Source of the DNA: Venturia oleaginea
Lineage: Eukaryota > Ascomycota > Dothideomycetes > Venturiales > Venturiaceae
DNA length: 64,000 nt
NCBI GenBank assembly: GCA_013176395.1
Contig: JABMLP010000002.1
Span: forward strand, 620,001 to 684,000
Reading direction: 5' to 3'
Position 1 is the stretch's first letter. Every line of letters starts with the position of its first letter. Positions 30,163 to 43,673 of the stretch are shown one piece after another. The position numbers and the translations under genes are program-made. The notes under the pieces are model-generated. The model ran no database searches and had not been told where the DNA came from. It saw nothing but the letters and a program-made list of their open reading frames with translations.

Positions 30163-31519
30163 ATGGAATCCATTCGACACATCCCGCTGCTCTACGACAA
30201 TGCAAACTCCCAAGAAACCGCCTTGAATCTCATACTCGCGCTTCGCCCGGACTGGAAAGAGACAAAAGATACCATAGAATTCATACGTTTCAAGGACGGC
30301 ATTACCAACACTGTATGTTGAAAGCCGGCCGAACCTTGGCGTACCGCACTGACTGACACTGCAATAGCTACTCAAAGCTGTAAACAAGAAACATGGCATA
30401 TCGAACAGTGAAGTCGAGAAAGAGGCTGTTTTGCTGCGAGCATATGGTAGTGGTACCCAGGTCTTGATTGATCGTGATCGTAAGTCCTCTCCCCCACATT
30501 CTTCAAATTGAGACGAGAGAACCATACTGATCTCTGCTTGAACAGGTGAGGCCGCTTCGCACTCCCTGCTCGCCAGATATAAACTTGCACCAACCCTGTT
30601 GGCACGTTTTGAAAATGGGCTGTTATACAAATTCATAGAGGGAAGCGTGTGCTCGCCTGAAGACTTGCGCCGGCCTGAGATATGGCGAGGGGTGGCTCGC
30701 AGGATAGCAGAGTGGCATGCTACTCTTCCAATATCAGCCGTGTCTGAAATTGCTTCAAACATACAAGTGGCTTCGGCTGATACTGCTGGCAAAGTCGAGG
30801 CCCTGACGTTGAACATGCCTTCTCCAAATGTATGGACAGTGATGCAGAAGTGGATTTTGGCTCTACCCACAGACACAGAAGCAAAGAAACAACGACAGAG
30901 CCAATTGCAGTCTGAACTAGAATGGTTGACGGAAGAGCTCAGTAACACGCCAGGCATAGGAGGTACACCTCTTATTTTCGGCCACTGTGACCTGCTAAGC
31001 GGCAACGTCATTGTGCTACCCAATTCCGACGCCTCATCTCAGAGCTCAACTGCCAGCTCCCCAGCTCTCAGCGCTGTGTCTAATGAACAACCCTACACAC
31101 CTGTAAACTTCATCGACTACGAATACGCCACACCCTCACCAGCCGCCTTCGACATCTCCAATCACTTCGCAGAATGGGGTGGATTTGACTGCGACTTCAC
31201 AAAACTCCCTTCGAAATCTCAACGCCGCGATTTTCTCTACACCTACCTGAATGCCTACAACACGCAGCTCGACCGCGAATATAGCGAAAGAGAGTTTGAT
31301 CAATTATACAAGGAAGTCGATATCTTCCGGGGCGCACCGGGCTTCTATTGGGGCATCTGGGCTCTCATCCAAGCGACCATATCACAAATCGATTTCGACT
31401 ACGCGAGTTATGCCGAAATCCGACTGGGCGAGTATTTCGCTTGGAAAGATGCTCACAAGGGCACCTTGGAGGGAACCGAGGTGCCCTTGCGGGAGAGAAG
31501 ATGGGCGGAAGAAGAATGA
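30163..31519 (+). CDS. Ethanolamine kinase (choline/ethanolamine kinase family)
   Basis: Exons 30163-30312, 30368-30479 and 30546-31519; phases fit and the protein is 411 residues. The kinase-like fold shows the N-lobe (FIRFKDGITN, VLLRAYGSGTQVLIDRDR), the Brenner-type catalytic motif GHCDLLSGNV and the metal-binding FIDYEYA, all typical of the family. It phosphorylates ethanolamine (possibly choline) with ATP, the first step of the CDP-ethanolamine branch of phospholipid synthesis in the cytosol. The FEWGGFD-like region (NHFAEWGGFDCDF) and PGFYWGIWALIQA are closer to ethanolamine kinases than to choline kinases, but substrate preference is inferred. A Ser-rich insertion (SDASSQSSTASS) lies between the two catalytic motifs. 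Confidence 0.9.
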
Positions 31520-32551
31520 TGCATACAGCAGGTATTTGTCCAAAACAGTGAACCGCTCTTCCCGACCCAACTTCGCAGAAATGAGCATCGTGAAAGTGGG
31601 ACTGGAAAGACGAAGCGACCTGCATCAGGCCCTATTCGTGGAGCCCCGCAGTGCGGGGCATGTCGGCTGCTGGTATGCGGGTGCGGGGTCCGTGAGCGCT
31701 CGCAGGCTTCAACAACCGCGAATATTCATGGCAGTGTACAGCGGCGATTGGTGAGCAAAAGTTTTGACCCGTTAGGCCGGTCCAAGGTGGGAAGGCACCT
31801 TTGTTCCGTCGCTTCTGTTAGAGTGGGTGGTGGTTCTTCATGCTGGATTTTGCGTGGTCTTCAACGACGATACCCCAAATTTTCATAGGTTCCATTTTGT
31901 TATGGATGGAATTCGTGTGTAGGAGGGAGATTATACTTGTTCATATCAACTTAACTTGTGTAGATGGATGTGCAAATATGAACATATGTACCTTGCATTA
32001 TTGGGCCTATCTGCTCCGTTGGATTTTTTGGACTCTGAGCCCGTCTTTTGCGAGGACTTGTATTGGAATGTTATGTCTACCGGTTTTTTTTGTTCTTGTG
32101 TTGGTGTATCGTGTTTTCTACATCTTATTTCGTATCTCATGCTTACTTGCGTTTCAATAGAGATGTAGCAAACATCACACAGTCATGAACGAGCGCACGA
32201 GCTCGTCGCTAATACCAAGAATAATAGCTATAAATTGAATGGAGCTTTTAGAGTTCCTCTGTTGTATAGTTCGAATTTCATCGTACTACTCTGGTAGCTA
32301 CCTGCATAGCATTCATCATATCCAGCCGTCAAAACCAATTCTGGTATCGTGAGGTCTGACTTTAGCCTATCGAAGGCCGTGAACCAGTTATCTTGCGTTC
32401 AGTCCATATCTATCCGTGTATCCTGTATATCCATTGTATCCCAATGCTCATAACATAACCAATCATCCGTCCAAATCGCTAGCCACCCAAAATTACCACT
32501 GGAACCGCAAAAGACAAAGACAAAGACAAAAGGCGTAGAAAAGAGAAAGAC
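31520..32551. other. Intergenic region, convergent gene ends
   Basis: Lies between the 3' ends of the ethanolamine kinase gene and the CTF1-like regulator. A short GC-rich perfect hairpin (CCCCGCAGTGCGGGG, 31645-31659) follows the kinase stop by about 125 bp. No gene seen. Confidence 0.6.
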
Positions 32552-35500
32552 TCACGCCTCAACAGCAACAGCAAACCCAACACTCGGTTTCTCCTCCATC
32601 GATCCATCGATCCCCACTTCCTCGTGATCATCGCCCAATTCCCGCCCATGCCCCTCCAACTCATGACTATGCGCATGATCCCCATGAGCAAGCGCATTCC
32701 CGTTCTCACCCGAATACCCAAACCAATCCATATCAACCGTAAAACCATGGATACCACCGTCGTCGAAACTCCACGCGCCCTCTCCGGCCTGCCCCACCAC
32801 GGCGTCGAAATTGAGTAGAGCGTCGAATTCGTTGGGTTCGAAGTCGGGCATTACGGATGTGCTGAAGAGACGGAAGTCTTCCTTTGAGGTTGAGTTTTGC
32901 ATTCCCGGGAGGGTGGCGGGGAGCTGGCCTTTTGTTGTGTTGTTGGGGTGGGAGTAAGGGTCGGAGTCTGGGTGGATGGATAAGTTATCGTGGTGGTCGG
33001 ATGCGTGGTCGGAGTCTGGAGGTGTGGAAGCTAGGAATGTTTCTAGTCTTCTTGCAACCTCCTCGTCTGTTACTGCTGCGCCGATTGTGTCTAGTTGCAG
33101 GCCATTGTGTACATCTGGTGGTGGCGTGAGTGTCGTCCTCGATGGTGGCGGCATGTTGGCCATATCCATTCTGCGTCCTGCGTCGACGAGATCTTCAACC
33201 GTGCTTACGGGTCTTGGTTTCATGAATGTGGTGGGTATGACCTGCGCACCTGCTCCTACGAAAGGCGCGATGTGGATTCCGGCTTTTCGGATCGCGGCTT
33301 CGAGGAAGGCGGTACTGTAATCTGCAGCCGCATAGAGGTCACGTAGTTTACCCATTACTTGCATACATTGACAGAAGCCCCGGAGTGAGTCGCGGCGTGT
33401 GTCTTCTTCCGGCGCCTTGATGTCGAGCAGGTGAATGATTATTGCTGGCAGTAGAACGGTGACGCCGGTTGTCGGGAGATACTTTACCAGATCGGCATTG
33501 TCTAACATTTGGGCGAGTGAGGTTATGGCTGTGGCTGCACGACGAACATTTCGCCGCGATGTCTCTAGCAAATCATAAGAACCAGAGGTTGAAGGCGCGG
33601 CCGTTGGTGCCGAAGGCAAAACCTGTGGCCTGTGAAGAGCGGATAAAGTTGTGAAAAAGACCATGTGAAGGAGGGCGCGGTTCAAATCGATAGAAGCGTC
33701 GCCGGAAAACGTATCATGTTGCTGTGCTTCTTGCGGCAGCTCCTCGAGCCATTTCTCCAGCTCGTCGTCGCATGCCTTGACCTCGCAGGTTCCGGAAGCC
33801 AATTTTTTGGGCAAGAGCATCATCGTTGTGCGGTCATTAACGAGGCCTTGATGGTTATTCAGCACGCAATACTGCTTCGATAGCACATGGCTGATACATA
33901 GACAGAGTTTTGCCTTTTCGATGCACATGATTGCCAATTGTCGTTGCTTCTCGACATCGCGTGCAATGTGGCAGTTCATGGGGACGCAAGTTACAGAGTC
34001 CGGCATGGCAACAATGTCAAAGTCGTCAAGGGTAAGCATCGTCACATCATAGTCCTCTGCCTTTATCCTCGTTGGTCGTCGCATGCCCAAGGCGATTAAA
34101 CGATCGCGCATGTAGGTCGACCACCATATCCTCTTCCATAGCTTTGTCTTCTTTTCGCTCATGTTCGAACGTTCAGGGTTCCGGTGGAGGCCAATAGTGT
34201 GAGCCACGGAGGTTGCAACGCCCATCCAGTGCCATGTGTCCTTCTGGTCGTCCGGAGTCTCGTAATAGTAGGTCAACAGCAGGAGTGCTTGCACGAGGGA
34301 AACACGATCTGATTCGTAGTCAAAGTCGTACAGGAGCTGCAGAGCAGGATTAGCGTTCTGATCAGCAGTAGGTTGAAAATGAAGACGTACCCTTGTCTTC
34401 TGAAAGAAATCTTTCCTCGCCTCCTTCCGCGTGAGATAGCCTGCGTTGTGCAGATGCTGCATATCCACAAAGGCACACCCTGCAAACATCACAGACTGGA
34501 ACAGGATCAGGCTAATCCTTCCCAACACACCATTTCCACTCTCCACGATCATAACGAATTCATACAGATCAATCAGAGGCATATAAGGATGCACAAACTC
34601 GATGTAAGCTTTGAGAAGCTCATTGCGAAGGGTGACTGCTGGAACAGTAAGAGCGCCTTTCTTCTCCAAGTAAGCTGCCTCATCTGGGCCGATCCTTGCT
34701 GGTAGTGGCTTGATGTAGTGTGGGATGTTCGGAAGGGCAGAGACTCGCGATTGTGGGATATTCGCAAGGGAAGAGACCCGTGAGTGTGAAAAAAAACCGT
34801 TCGCGACAGATTCCGTGGACATGGGACTATGGTGCATCATTGGGTAAGGAGATGCTGGCTGCATGGTTCCGAAAGATGCTATGCGGTCCACATTCTGTAA
34901 ATTCAGACTCAGCCGCTGTCCGGTCGTTTGATCTGTATTTGTTGATTAGTATTGCCCTTTCAATGTGGTCCGGCACACTAACATATTGAGTGCGGTACAT
35001 GCTCTCCCAGGGGAGATTCATGATCATGTGATTTCAGGGAATTCAGGCCACTGGAGTGCGTGGATGAATAAAGGCCATCTAATGTGCTTCTGGAGGCCAG
35101 TTTGCGGATATGTGCTTTAGCTGCTGAAGATTCGACTTCTGGCTGAACTTCGCCATCCTTGCTCCATTTCCTGTGCGTATGTAAGCATCCGGGTAAGACG
35201 TAGCTAAAGCTCGGATTCACGATTGTCTTGCACATGCCATTTATGCAGTTTGAACCACAACGGGTTTCCTCTCGTCAACATGACATAGCTAGAACCAGGG
35301 ATGACGGATAGGGAGCTTACTTCTTTCTTCTACTCTCCGAAACTATGCATTCGACCTCGTCCAGTCTGCAATTGGTGCAAGGAGCTCCATGCTCGGTCAC
35401 GTTGCACCGAACCTTTCGAGCTCGGCAACACTGGCAGGCTTTGGAAGCTCTTCTTTTGACTGCTCGTGTCTGGGCAGTGCCGTCGAATCCAGCCTGGGAA

Positions 35501-35571
35501 GCTTTCCGTTTCAAGGCCTGGGCATGGGCTTCCTGGATCTCAGGTGTAGACTCGTCCGACTGGTTAGGCAT
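32552..35571 (-). CDS. Zn2Cys6 transcription factor, CTF1/FarA-like
   Basis: Exons 35571-35321, 35170-34983, 34932-34391 and 34336-32552; phases agree and the protein is 921 residues. The binuclear zinc cluster is Cys46, 49, 56, 65, 68 and 75 (KACQCCRARKVRC, C-X2-C-X6-C-X8-C-X2-C-X6-C). The region around it (KRRASKACQCCRARKVRCN, HVPHSIYQ) and the central fungal_trans domain (WHWMGVATSVAHTIGLHRNP, IWWSTYMRDRLIALGMRRP) match the cutinase regulator CTF1 / fatty-acid regulator FarA group. These activate lipid, beta-oxidation and cutin-degrading genes via CCTCGG-like sites. The C-terminal 150 residues are acidic and Ser/Pro/Asn-rich, a probable activation region. The third intron (34390-34337) is 54 nt, in frame and stop-free, so it is easily misread as coding (18 residues). 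An acyl-CoA dehydrogenase gene lies 4 kb away. Confidence 0.9.
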
Positions 35572-38500
35572 GTTCGCGATTGGAACTCTCAAAGGTATTC
35601 GGGGTCCTGAAAAGTGGAAAGCTGGTGTGAAGATGGAGAGTCAAAGGGTCGCAAATCTTCGCGGCGCGTAGGACATGGGATGGCGGGATATATGTAGCAG
35701 CGAACGACTCCAGATGACAGCCATGGCGAATGCGGAGGCTTGTCTTTCTAGTCCGATACCCCAAATTGGCTCCACCAGATCGTCAATGCGTCAAAAGAGG
35801 GTTCCAACGTGCCTCAGAATGAGCGAAGAGCATGCGCTGTGGGTTAGCCCCCGTTGTCTTAGTATGCCCCGCGTATGCCCTTGATTTCGAATCGCTTGGC
35901 GTGTCGTGTCGGCTGTTCTCTTTACCACTATGTATATTCCGCCAGGGTCTTCGGACAGCGATTCAATCACAGTATCGATTGATACTCCTCTACTAACGTT
36001 GCTTCCAACCAGTCCGCCAGCGATACTCGACAGATATCAAATCCCGTTCCACTGCGGCGGGTCCACTCGATGGTGGAAAGGACATGCCCAAGTCTGTCAC
36101 GCCGTTGAAGTGAAGAAGCCCGGAAAGGTTTAGCCGAGGCCAAGGTCACAGGTATTTGGCGGGAGTGTAAGCTCTGACCGCCGTATCAGTCGTGTACGTA
36201 AGGCGCATTTTGGAGACGTTGATTGGCCTCAGTCGTGTCATTCCAGGCCTGGTCAGGTCCCTGGCTTCTCGAACGTGATGGTGTATCATCCATGTACTAG
36301 TAGATTGACCTTGCAAAGACTGTCCGGCTTCATCATATTGACTCCTTGATTTGAAAGACGACTTCAAAGCAATAATACGAGCACTAGATGCGATCGCGCC
36401 TCAATCACGCGAGCGAGAACTCTCACGCCTACAATCCATGCATCTGATGGAGTTCGCTCGGACAAGCCTTTGGCTGAGACTCGTCATGGACTACTCAGCC
36501 TGGCGCAACACGAACTCCAGGTTTTGTCCATTCTCCGCCTTTTTGTTGCGGTGTGATGTGGTGTCCCAGCCATGAGGAATCGCGTCGTCTCCGCAATTCT
36601 ATTCCACCTAGCCCCGTATCTACACACCCCAGATTTCCTCATCTCACGATGCCTAAAAGAGATTGGCGAATATGGCGATGCCGTCTTCTTTTCTCGGAAT
36701 ATCTATCAACAACGGCCTTGCTATGTCGCCTTGTTCTTTGTGCCACCAGAATAGAGCATTCACATTCCCAGGATTTGGTACTGATATTCGCCGAGGATTT
36801 AAGCTATCCATTCGGTTCCAGGCCTGTAGACTTTGCAACGAATCAAAGCTGCGATGCTTCATAACCAGGAAAGTATAAAAGGAGGTGCAGAAATACTTTG
36901 CTCTGCATGTACCAGGGATGGCTCGCTGGGATTCGGGGTGGCTAGTATCTAGCCACTAACACAGCGAAGAGAAGTTTGTTCATGACGGTCGTACTGTAGC
37001 AATAATGGCGCTGTTCGGCCCGTAGTCGGTGATACTTGTATCTCTGGGCAGACCCAACGCTCTGGACATGGTGTCGGCCCTGCAGCTCTTCACGCCGCAG
37101 ACTGACCTTCGATAGGACGGGAATCACAGCAGGTCAGGCGGACGACTGTTTGTGGGAATCCAGCTTCAACCTCCCCACAAGGTTTAGAACTATCAGGCAA
37201 GCGCGCGTCCATGAAAAATCACTCTCGGCGGAGATTTAGAAAATCGCCTCCCCAATTTGCGAGGCCTGACGTGTCGCGAAATACTAATTCCTCGATGGCA
37301 CAGCACAATCTACACAGTATATTATGGTAATTCCATGGACAGGATATGAATACCATTTGCAGTTAACAATCTACAGGTATCAACCTTACCAACACGGCTT
37401 AATCTTTGAATCCAAGCTGGCTTTGGCTCACGCTTGCCAAGTGACATCCAAAAACGAGCTGTCCACAAGATTGAGAATGTTTTGAATGCAGGGAAGACAA
37501 GGCCATCATATCAACTGACTCTTGTTCTCTGAGACTACGGTCTCCAAGATACAACTGTCAGAGAGCCTCGAACACGATCTTAACGCCCGTTCGATGCTGA
37601 TCTCCATTTTCAGCCTCGCGAACCGTTCTTTTACGACATCTAACGAGTCAAATGGCGCCCTAAACAATTACGAATTGTCACAGCCCAAAACCTTCGTACC
37701 GCTCAGGACTGCAAAGAGAGATTCCAGCGGTGAAGAGTGGCGTCTTGCACCACCAACAGCACCAATCTCCAGACCACAATATATATACTTTCGCGCACGT
37801 GAGCTGACCACAAGGAGTCAATTCTTCATAAAAATGCAACGGCGGGAGCACGGGCTGATGTTCGTTTTCCACGAGGACCAGCCCCCTCGCATCAGAAGCT
37901 TGAAATTCCTATCATGCACAAATCCTGGGTGGACAAATTTTCCGTACCATGTCGATGAAGAATCGAATCAATCCGTCTCTATTATTGGCCTCGGCAACTT
38001 CCAACCTAGCCTTCGCCTTGCGACTGTCAATGCTTCACCTGCGTACTAATGTAAAGATGCTGCACCCCTCGTCGATGATTCCAGTCTGCTGGACTTCTTT
38101 GCCATCCACTGGTCAGTGCGGATGAGACGGATCTAGACCTCATGAGGGTGGAAAGGCGGTGAGGTCGCAATGGAAATTCATGCTCCGTCTGCAGAAAGGC
38201 TGATATTTACTAAATCCAGATCAGACGCCGCTTGCGAGGCTAGAAACGCACGATGAAGATTTTCTGGAAGTAAAAAGCAAAGATACAACAGTCAGTGTCG
38301 AACTACAGTAGGGGGACACAAAGCCACATCAGATGAAAACGCCACTACTCTATCTTCCGATCTTCATTCACTCCAACCATCTTCGATCTTCGACATGTTC
38401 CATATGGAACTTAACATGTGGAACTTAACATGTGTTCCCTCACCCTAGAGTCCTCGGACCAATTCACTCATGATACCACCTTCACAAGACGAAAACTTTT

Positions 38501-39396
38501 TGGAAGATCTACCCCTCCAAAGCAGAACCCTGATGATAACCCCCACCATGCAGGCTGAAACAAAAACTGGACCTCATTCTCAACCTTCACTTATAACAGT
38601 TCTACCACGCATCTCCCCCCATCTAGGCGCGACGAAACACCTACTCCATGCATACTCCGACACCGGCAACAGGGGACATCCAAAAAGACCTTCCCCGGCT
38701 TCGGCGATACGTATCCCTAAATCCAAATATTGCAAGTATTAAGAACATACACCTCATCTCTCGACAGCAAATCGATCGCGTGGCCATTCGTTGGCCAGGC
38801 AATCGCGAGAGAACACCAAACGCTCATTCCTTGGGAGACCATGCGACAATAATATGTGCTTCTGAATTTCCGAACATCCGCACCATGAGATCCCTGCCTT
38901 GAGTCGTCTACTAGTACACGTACACGTAGAAAGACATCTAGTTGACCTCTTTCCGGAGCCAAAGGAAATTTGTCGAACTGTATTTCCCCTTTTAGAGGAA
39001 TATCCACGTTTCCAGTATATACTCCTATGGTATGGAGTCGACCTTTTTTACCTACTCATTATAGATAGGATGAGGTATATGTCTATACCAACCACTCCAC
39101 GAGCTGCGAGCAAGATCTTATAGTCAAGGGCAGGTGCATCTTACATCTTTTTTTTCTTTTTTTTTCCGACTGGCATCCAGACCTGTTGCTATCGTTACTC
39201 AGATCTCAATGCTTGTCAAACTTCACTACTCGATTCCAGCGAGCTCACGAAACCGATGACATTGTGCACTAGTTTCTCGTTCTCAACTCCAATTGACACA
39301 AACTTTTGAGTTTCGAAGCTTTGTGAGATATTTACCCCAATCCATTCCTACATGAAGAATTCAACATGTAAATCAAAGGCGTACTTGACGACATCA
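35572..39396. other. 3.8-kb gene-poor region upstream of the regulator
   Basis: Contains the promoter side of the CTF1-like gene. ORFs at 36351-36575, 36572-36754 and 38470-38902 are short, without domains and mostly without supporting splice sites. The only ORF of note is 37594-38049. A T-rich run lies at 39148-39166. Nothing else recognised. Confidence 0.5.
37594..38049 (+). CDS. Hypothetical ORF
   Basis: Open for 151 codons from the first ATG; the frame is open further upstream to a TTG at 37522. The sequence is mixed hydrophilic (RTAKRDSSGEEWRLAPPTAP, FFIKMQRREHGLMFVFHED) with no recognised domain, signal peptide or membrane segment. It may be an exon of an unrecognised gene or a decayed gene. 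Confidence 0.28.
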   Translation: MLISIFSLANRSFTTSNESNGALNNYELSQPKTFVPLRTAKRDSSGEEWRLAPPTAPISRPQYIYFRARELTTRSQFFIKMQRREHGLMFVFHEDQPPRIRSLKFLSCTNPGWTNFPYHVDEESNQSVSIIGLGNFQPSLRLATVNASPAY

Positions 39397-40832
39397 TTAC
39401 AATTTCGAAGAACCGCTCGGTCGCTCCAAAGCCTTCGTCGCATTCTGGAAATTCTTGACAAGCTGACGAATAGCAAGATCAAGCATAACATCCTCACTCC
39501 CTCCTATAATCCATTAGCATCGCCTATCAGGAAAAGGAACGCGCACAACTAACCAGGAATCCTCATCCCCATAACCTCCCCATAAGCCTTATGCGCCAAT
39601 TCCCCCTGCCCACTCTTCGTATACCCATTCCCACCAAACAACAACACAGCCGTCTGCGCACACTCGTTGAATATAATGCCCGCCTGCGCTTTACATAATG
39701 CCGTCAAACCACCGAGTTTGATGTCTGCCTCGGCTTTTGTCATGTTGGTCATTTGGTAGACGAAACTGTCTACCCAGGACTGTTGTGATTCGAGGAGGGC
39801 GGCGGCTTTGGCGAGGCGGTGACGGACGACGGGTTGGTCGATTAGGGGTTTGTTGAAGGCTTCGCGTTTCATTACGTAGGCGAAGGCGGCGGAGAGGGCG
39901 ACGCGGGCTTGGCGGGTTGCGCCTATGGCGATGGAAAGGCGTTCGTGATTGAAGTTTGTCTGTTTTAACCTTAGTTTTCTGTTGCAAGTGTACATAAGTT
40001 AGGAGAGTTGTGGGTTGGAACTTACCATGATATATCTCATCCCCATACCTTCAGTACCAATCAAATTCTCCACAGGGACTTTGACATCGTCCAATTCAAT
40101 ATATGTCGTCCCAGCACTAACCTGTCCACCAACCTTCAACCTCCTCATACTAACCCCCTCCGTATTCAAAAGAGGAACAACAAGCATGCTCAACCCCGCC
40201 GCGCCCGGCCCTCCAGTCCTAACAGCCATACTAGCATAATCACTCCAAATCCCATTCGTAATCCACTTCTTCGCCCCATTAACAACATAAAACCTCCCAT
40301 CCTCCGTCTTCGTAGCCGTAGTCTTGATATTAGCCACATCACTACCCGCATCCGGCTCCGTAATCGCAATACAAAACCTCGTCTTCCCCCTCAACGCATC
40401 CGGCAGGAATTTCTCCTGCAACGCCTCACTACCGAATTTAATCACCGGCGGAACACCGAAACTCATACCCGTTGTTAGACTACCCGCCGGTCCCGCAAGT
40501 CCACTCCTCGCCATCTCATCCACATATGTGGCGAAATGGGTATAATCGAATTCCTCCACTTTCAAGCCTAGTATATCGTTTATTCCCAGCTTTTTGAGCC
40601 AGGCGACGGGGAGGGGAGAGGGAAGGGAGGGGAGGAGCATGTTTGTTTTCGCGAACGTTTCGAAGACGCTTTCGGGGAGGGTTTCGCTGTTGTCCCATTC
40701 TAGGGCGTTGGCGTTGATATGTTCGTCTATGAAGGGGCGGATGGTTTGTTGCCATTTGCGGTGGGTTTCTTTATAGAAGGGGGATGGGAGGCCGGAGAGC
40801 CATGAGGGCTCGCTGAGGGGGACTTGTGCCAT
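39397..40832 (-). CDS. Acyl-CoA dehydrogenase
   Basis: Exons 40832-40026, 39959-39554 and 39503-39397 (donors GTAAGT and GTTAGT; phases fit), 439 residues. The three ACAD domains are visible: a helical N-domain, a middle beta-domain with the FAD-binding signatures FCIAITEPDAGSDVA and KKWITNGIWSDY, and a helical C-domain ending VMGMRIPGGSEDVMLDLAIRQ. The Glu of NHERLSIA (residue 275) lies where long-chain and isovaleryl-type enzymes place their catalytic base; that equivalence is inferred. It oxidises acyl-CoA at the alpha-beta bond and passes electrons via FAD. The protein has no obvious mitochondrial presequence or C-terminal peroxisomal tripeptide (it ends SSKL, where only the last two residues resemble SKL-type PTS1; SKL itself is the final tripeptide, so peroxisomal import is plausible). 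The substrate cannot be read from sequence. Confidence 0.9.
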
Positions 40833-41417
40833 TGTTCGTGGTGCTGCTGTATACGATGAGTTGGAGGTATCAGTAGTAAAGTGTTAGCTACAGCTTCACA
40901 AGTAATATGTAGAGTAGTTCGAGATTCCGGGAGATATTTGAGGATGTAAAAGTGAAGATGCGGTTAAGCTGTTAGCTAGTAGATTGCGGGGAGATCAATG
41001 GCTGGCCCTCGGGAATGTAAACCAGGAGTGGAACCCAACCCAAACCCATGTGGAGAAGAGGGATCAATGTGCACAGAGCTCGGCATGAAGGGCAACGTGC
41101 AGGGCTGTCGAGATCCGGGCTTGGTATCAGGCTGTTCGAGTAAGAAGTGTGGTGGATGATTGTCGACAGCTCCAAGCGAGATGACCAATCACGGCTCTTT
41201 TCGGCATTTCCAGTTCGTGCAGGATACCACTACTCGAATTCCAGAAGTTCACGGATGTTGAAAGTTTTGTCTTGTAGATTTCGTGCATGGCAAACGAAGC
41301 CAGTATATGCTTGTTCTAGTATATGAATGACCCTCGGGCATCTTCAAGGCATCTTCTCATCGCTTCTTTCTTTCCTTCATTAAAATCATGAAATCATGAT
41401 CTCGTGCTCTTTGGTCC
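40833..41417. other. Promoter of acyl-CoA dehydrogenase and 3' side of IML2-like gene
   Basis: A 585-bp spacer. No ORF with support. No clear CCTCGG-type FarA/CTF1 site was noticed on either strand by eye. Confidence 0.4.
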
Positions 41418-43673
41418 TCAACTCGTAGCCTCAATCTCCTTTTTGATCGTCTCTGCGCCAGTCTTCACTCTCATTCCAATACTGTTAGATTTCAATTAGT
41501 CAGTTGCCTATCATATCTTGGACAAGACTTACCGAGCATCCAAGTCATATGCCTCCCATGCAGCCACCTTGTCTAGCCACTTCGAACTCTCCCTCAAATC
41601 TGACTGTTGCGAAGTTTCACAATAATCATTCCAGTAACTCACAGCCACTTCATAGTTGGCAACAGGACAGGTCCAGTTATCCTTATACCCGCCCTTGAAT
41701 TCCGCCCAAGGATGGGAGAGAACTTTAGCCTGGAGTACGTCTCTGGCCTCTTTCGTACGGCCCAAATTCCTCAAGACGGTGCCTTGAAGAACCGCAAGAA
41801 GTGCCTGCTCATCCAAAGCCTCCTTGCTCCAATGAGGATTTGCTTCCGAAGTCGACCAAGCTAGCTTGTGAAGAGACGACTCGAGATGTTCAGGTCGCAT
41901 TCTCTTGTACCCATTCCAGAAGTAGATCATTTCCTCGATTGGACTCACTCCAATAGCATCTATAAAATCGACTTTCCAGTCCTTGGCTCTTTGTTCCCAT
42001 TTCTGGATCTTCCTGCCGACGAAGGTGTCGAATGGCAGTTGGCGGCCCATCATCTTCTTCTTGCCGATATGCTCGGGCACTTTCTTCAACAGCTGTTCCG
42101 CTTTCTTTGCATGTTCGAGCTAAATATATTAGTCGAGATCAAATGACCAGGGATAATTTTCACTTACAGCCAGCGACGCATCTTTGCCCTTAAGCTCTCG
42201 ATACAGCTCGACGTGGCATGCTCCAGCGATGTAGTAGTACAAACCATGCGACCAGTTATTGAGAGTCACACACTAATAAAGTCAATTTAGATCTCAAGAA
42301 CAATGGCAATGAAACATACCTTCTGAAAGCCTATGGAGCACTCCTCATAATTGTGGAAGTACATGTTATTGAGACTTCTCTCAAACCACTGCAACGCCAA
42401 CACCTGTCGCAACTGGCTGTCCTCGGTGTTCTTTAAAAGCTCCACAGCTTCCTCTGGTTTTCTCGCTGTAGAAAGCATACGAGCCTCCTCCAAAATCCAC
42501 AGCCGGCTCTTTAAGATATCAGTGGTCCATTTCATCGAGCGAACATGAGCAATGGCCACATACCTTGGGGTAACGGGCTCGAAAAGTCTCGAGCAACGCA
42601 GTACACCTCTTCAAAGGATAAACACCTGTACCATGCTGAGGTAAGATATCGCAAAATCCAGCGAAGCCATTGTAATATCCCAACAGCACCAGGCCAGCAA
42701 ATGCACCATTGATATTGTGGAATTTGCTGGCCTGCCAGAGCATAGCCAGGCCTCGTGGTCGATCTCCCTTGAATCCGACAATCCTGACCAACGTGTTGAA
42801 AGCCGGAGGTATCAAAGAGATCATGATCAAGATTATGCCAAAGCACATGTTCGAACCCGAGTGAATGAAGCCGTCGATGGGATTATCTCCAAAGACGTCC
42901 ATTCCTGGACCCTCTTCCCAGGCCGATGATAACCTTCGCAGCTTTCCCAGTTTCTCGTCTTTAATGGTCAGTTTGTCCACATCATCTGCAATATCAGCGT
43001 CAGTCGAAAGTCTTCCAAGGTGTTTCGGTGTCGTTTTCGCACCAGTGGCATCGTCAGTCGCGTCAAAGAATTCATCCTCTGAATCTTTCTCTTTCGACGA
43101 AGATTGCGAAGTCTCCTGTAAAGATGAAGTCGAGCTTTCCGTTGTTGAAGCTGTACCAGACCCATGCCCGATCGAAGTAAGATACTTCTTCTCTTCCTCA
43201 AGCATAGCGTCAAGAGTGATATAAGCCTGTCTCAGCTTATAAAACCCCTTAATCGAATCCGTCACACTCTCGGTCAGAACGCCCACCACGGCACCCATAA
43301 TTCTCACTTCAGCAAGGCAAAGCGCGTACTCCTGGCCAGGAGCGTAGATATTTGACCCTGAAGTACTGGGCTTCTTCTGAGCCTTGTACATATGATCTGA
43401 AGCCGTGGACTCCGCATCAGCAAGTCTGGCCTGCGCTTCTTTCATGACCTCTCGTTCAAAACCAAGTGTCGCTCGCAAGAACGTGACAACTCCTTTGCCC
43501 AGTTTGTGAAATGCTGAGGTTCCCTTTGCAAGCTCCAATTCAGCAGTGTCCATGTCATCGTCGATCATGAAGGATGCAGCGTACATGGCATCTTCCAGTG
43601 CCTGAGGTTCGTCCAGGGCACTGAGTGAATGTGTGCTGGCAGCATGCCGGCTTCCGAGTAGTCCTCGCAACAT
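41418..43673 (-). CDS. Iml2-like mitochondrial outer membrane / inclusion-body clearance protein
   Basis: Five exons: 43673-42564, 42508-42320, 42272-42168, 42119-41533 and 41481-41418. Phases fit and the protein is 684 residues. The N-terminal region (ALEDAMYAASFMIDDDMDTAELELAKGTSAFHKLG, shown here in parts by its conserved acidic MDTAE core) and the C-terminal helical repeat region are typical of the Iml2/DUF3808 family (relatives of animal TTC39). A low-complexity Ser/Thr/Glu insertion lies at about residues 175-225. Yeast Iml2 is an outer mitochondrial membrane protein that helps clear protein inclusions through lipid droplets. The terminal exon is only 64 nt. Function in this fungus is inferred from the family. 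Confidence 0.88.
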
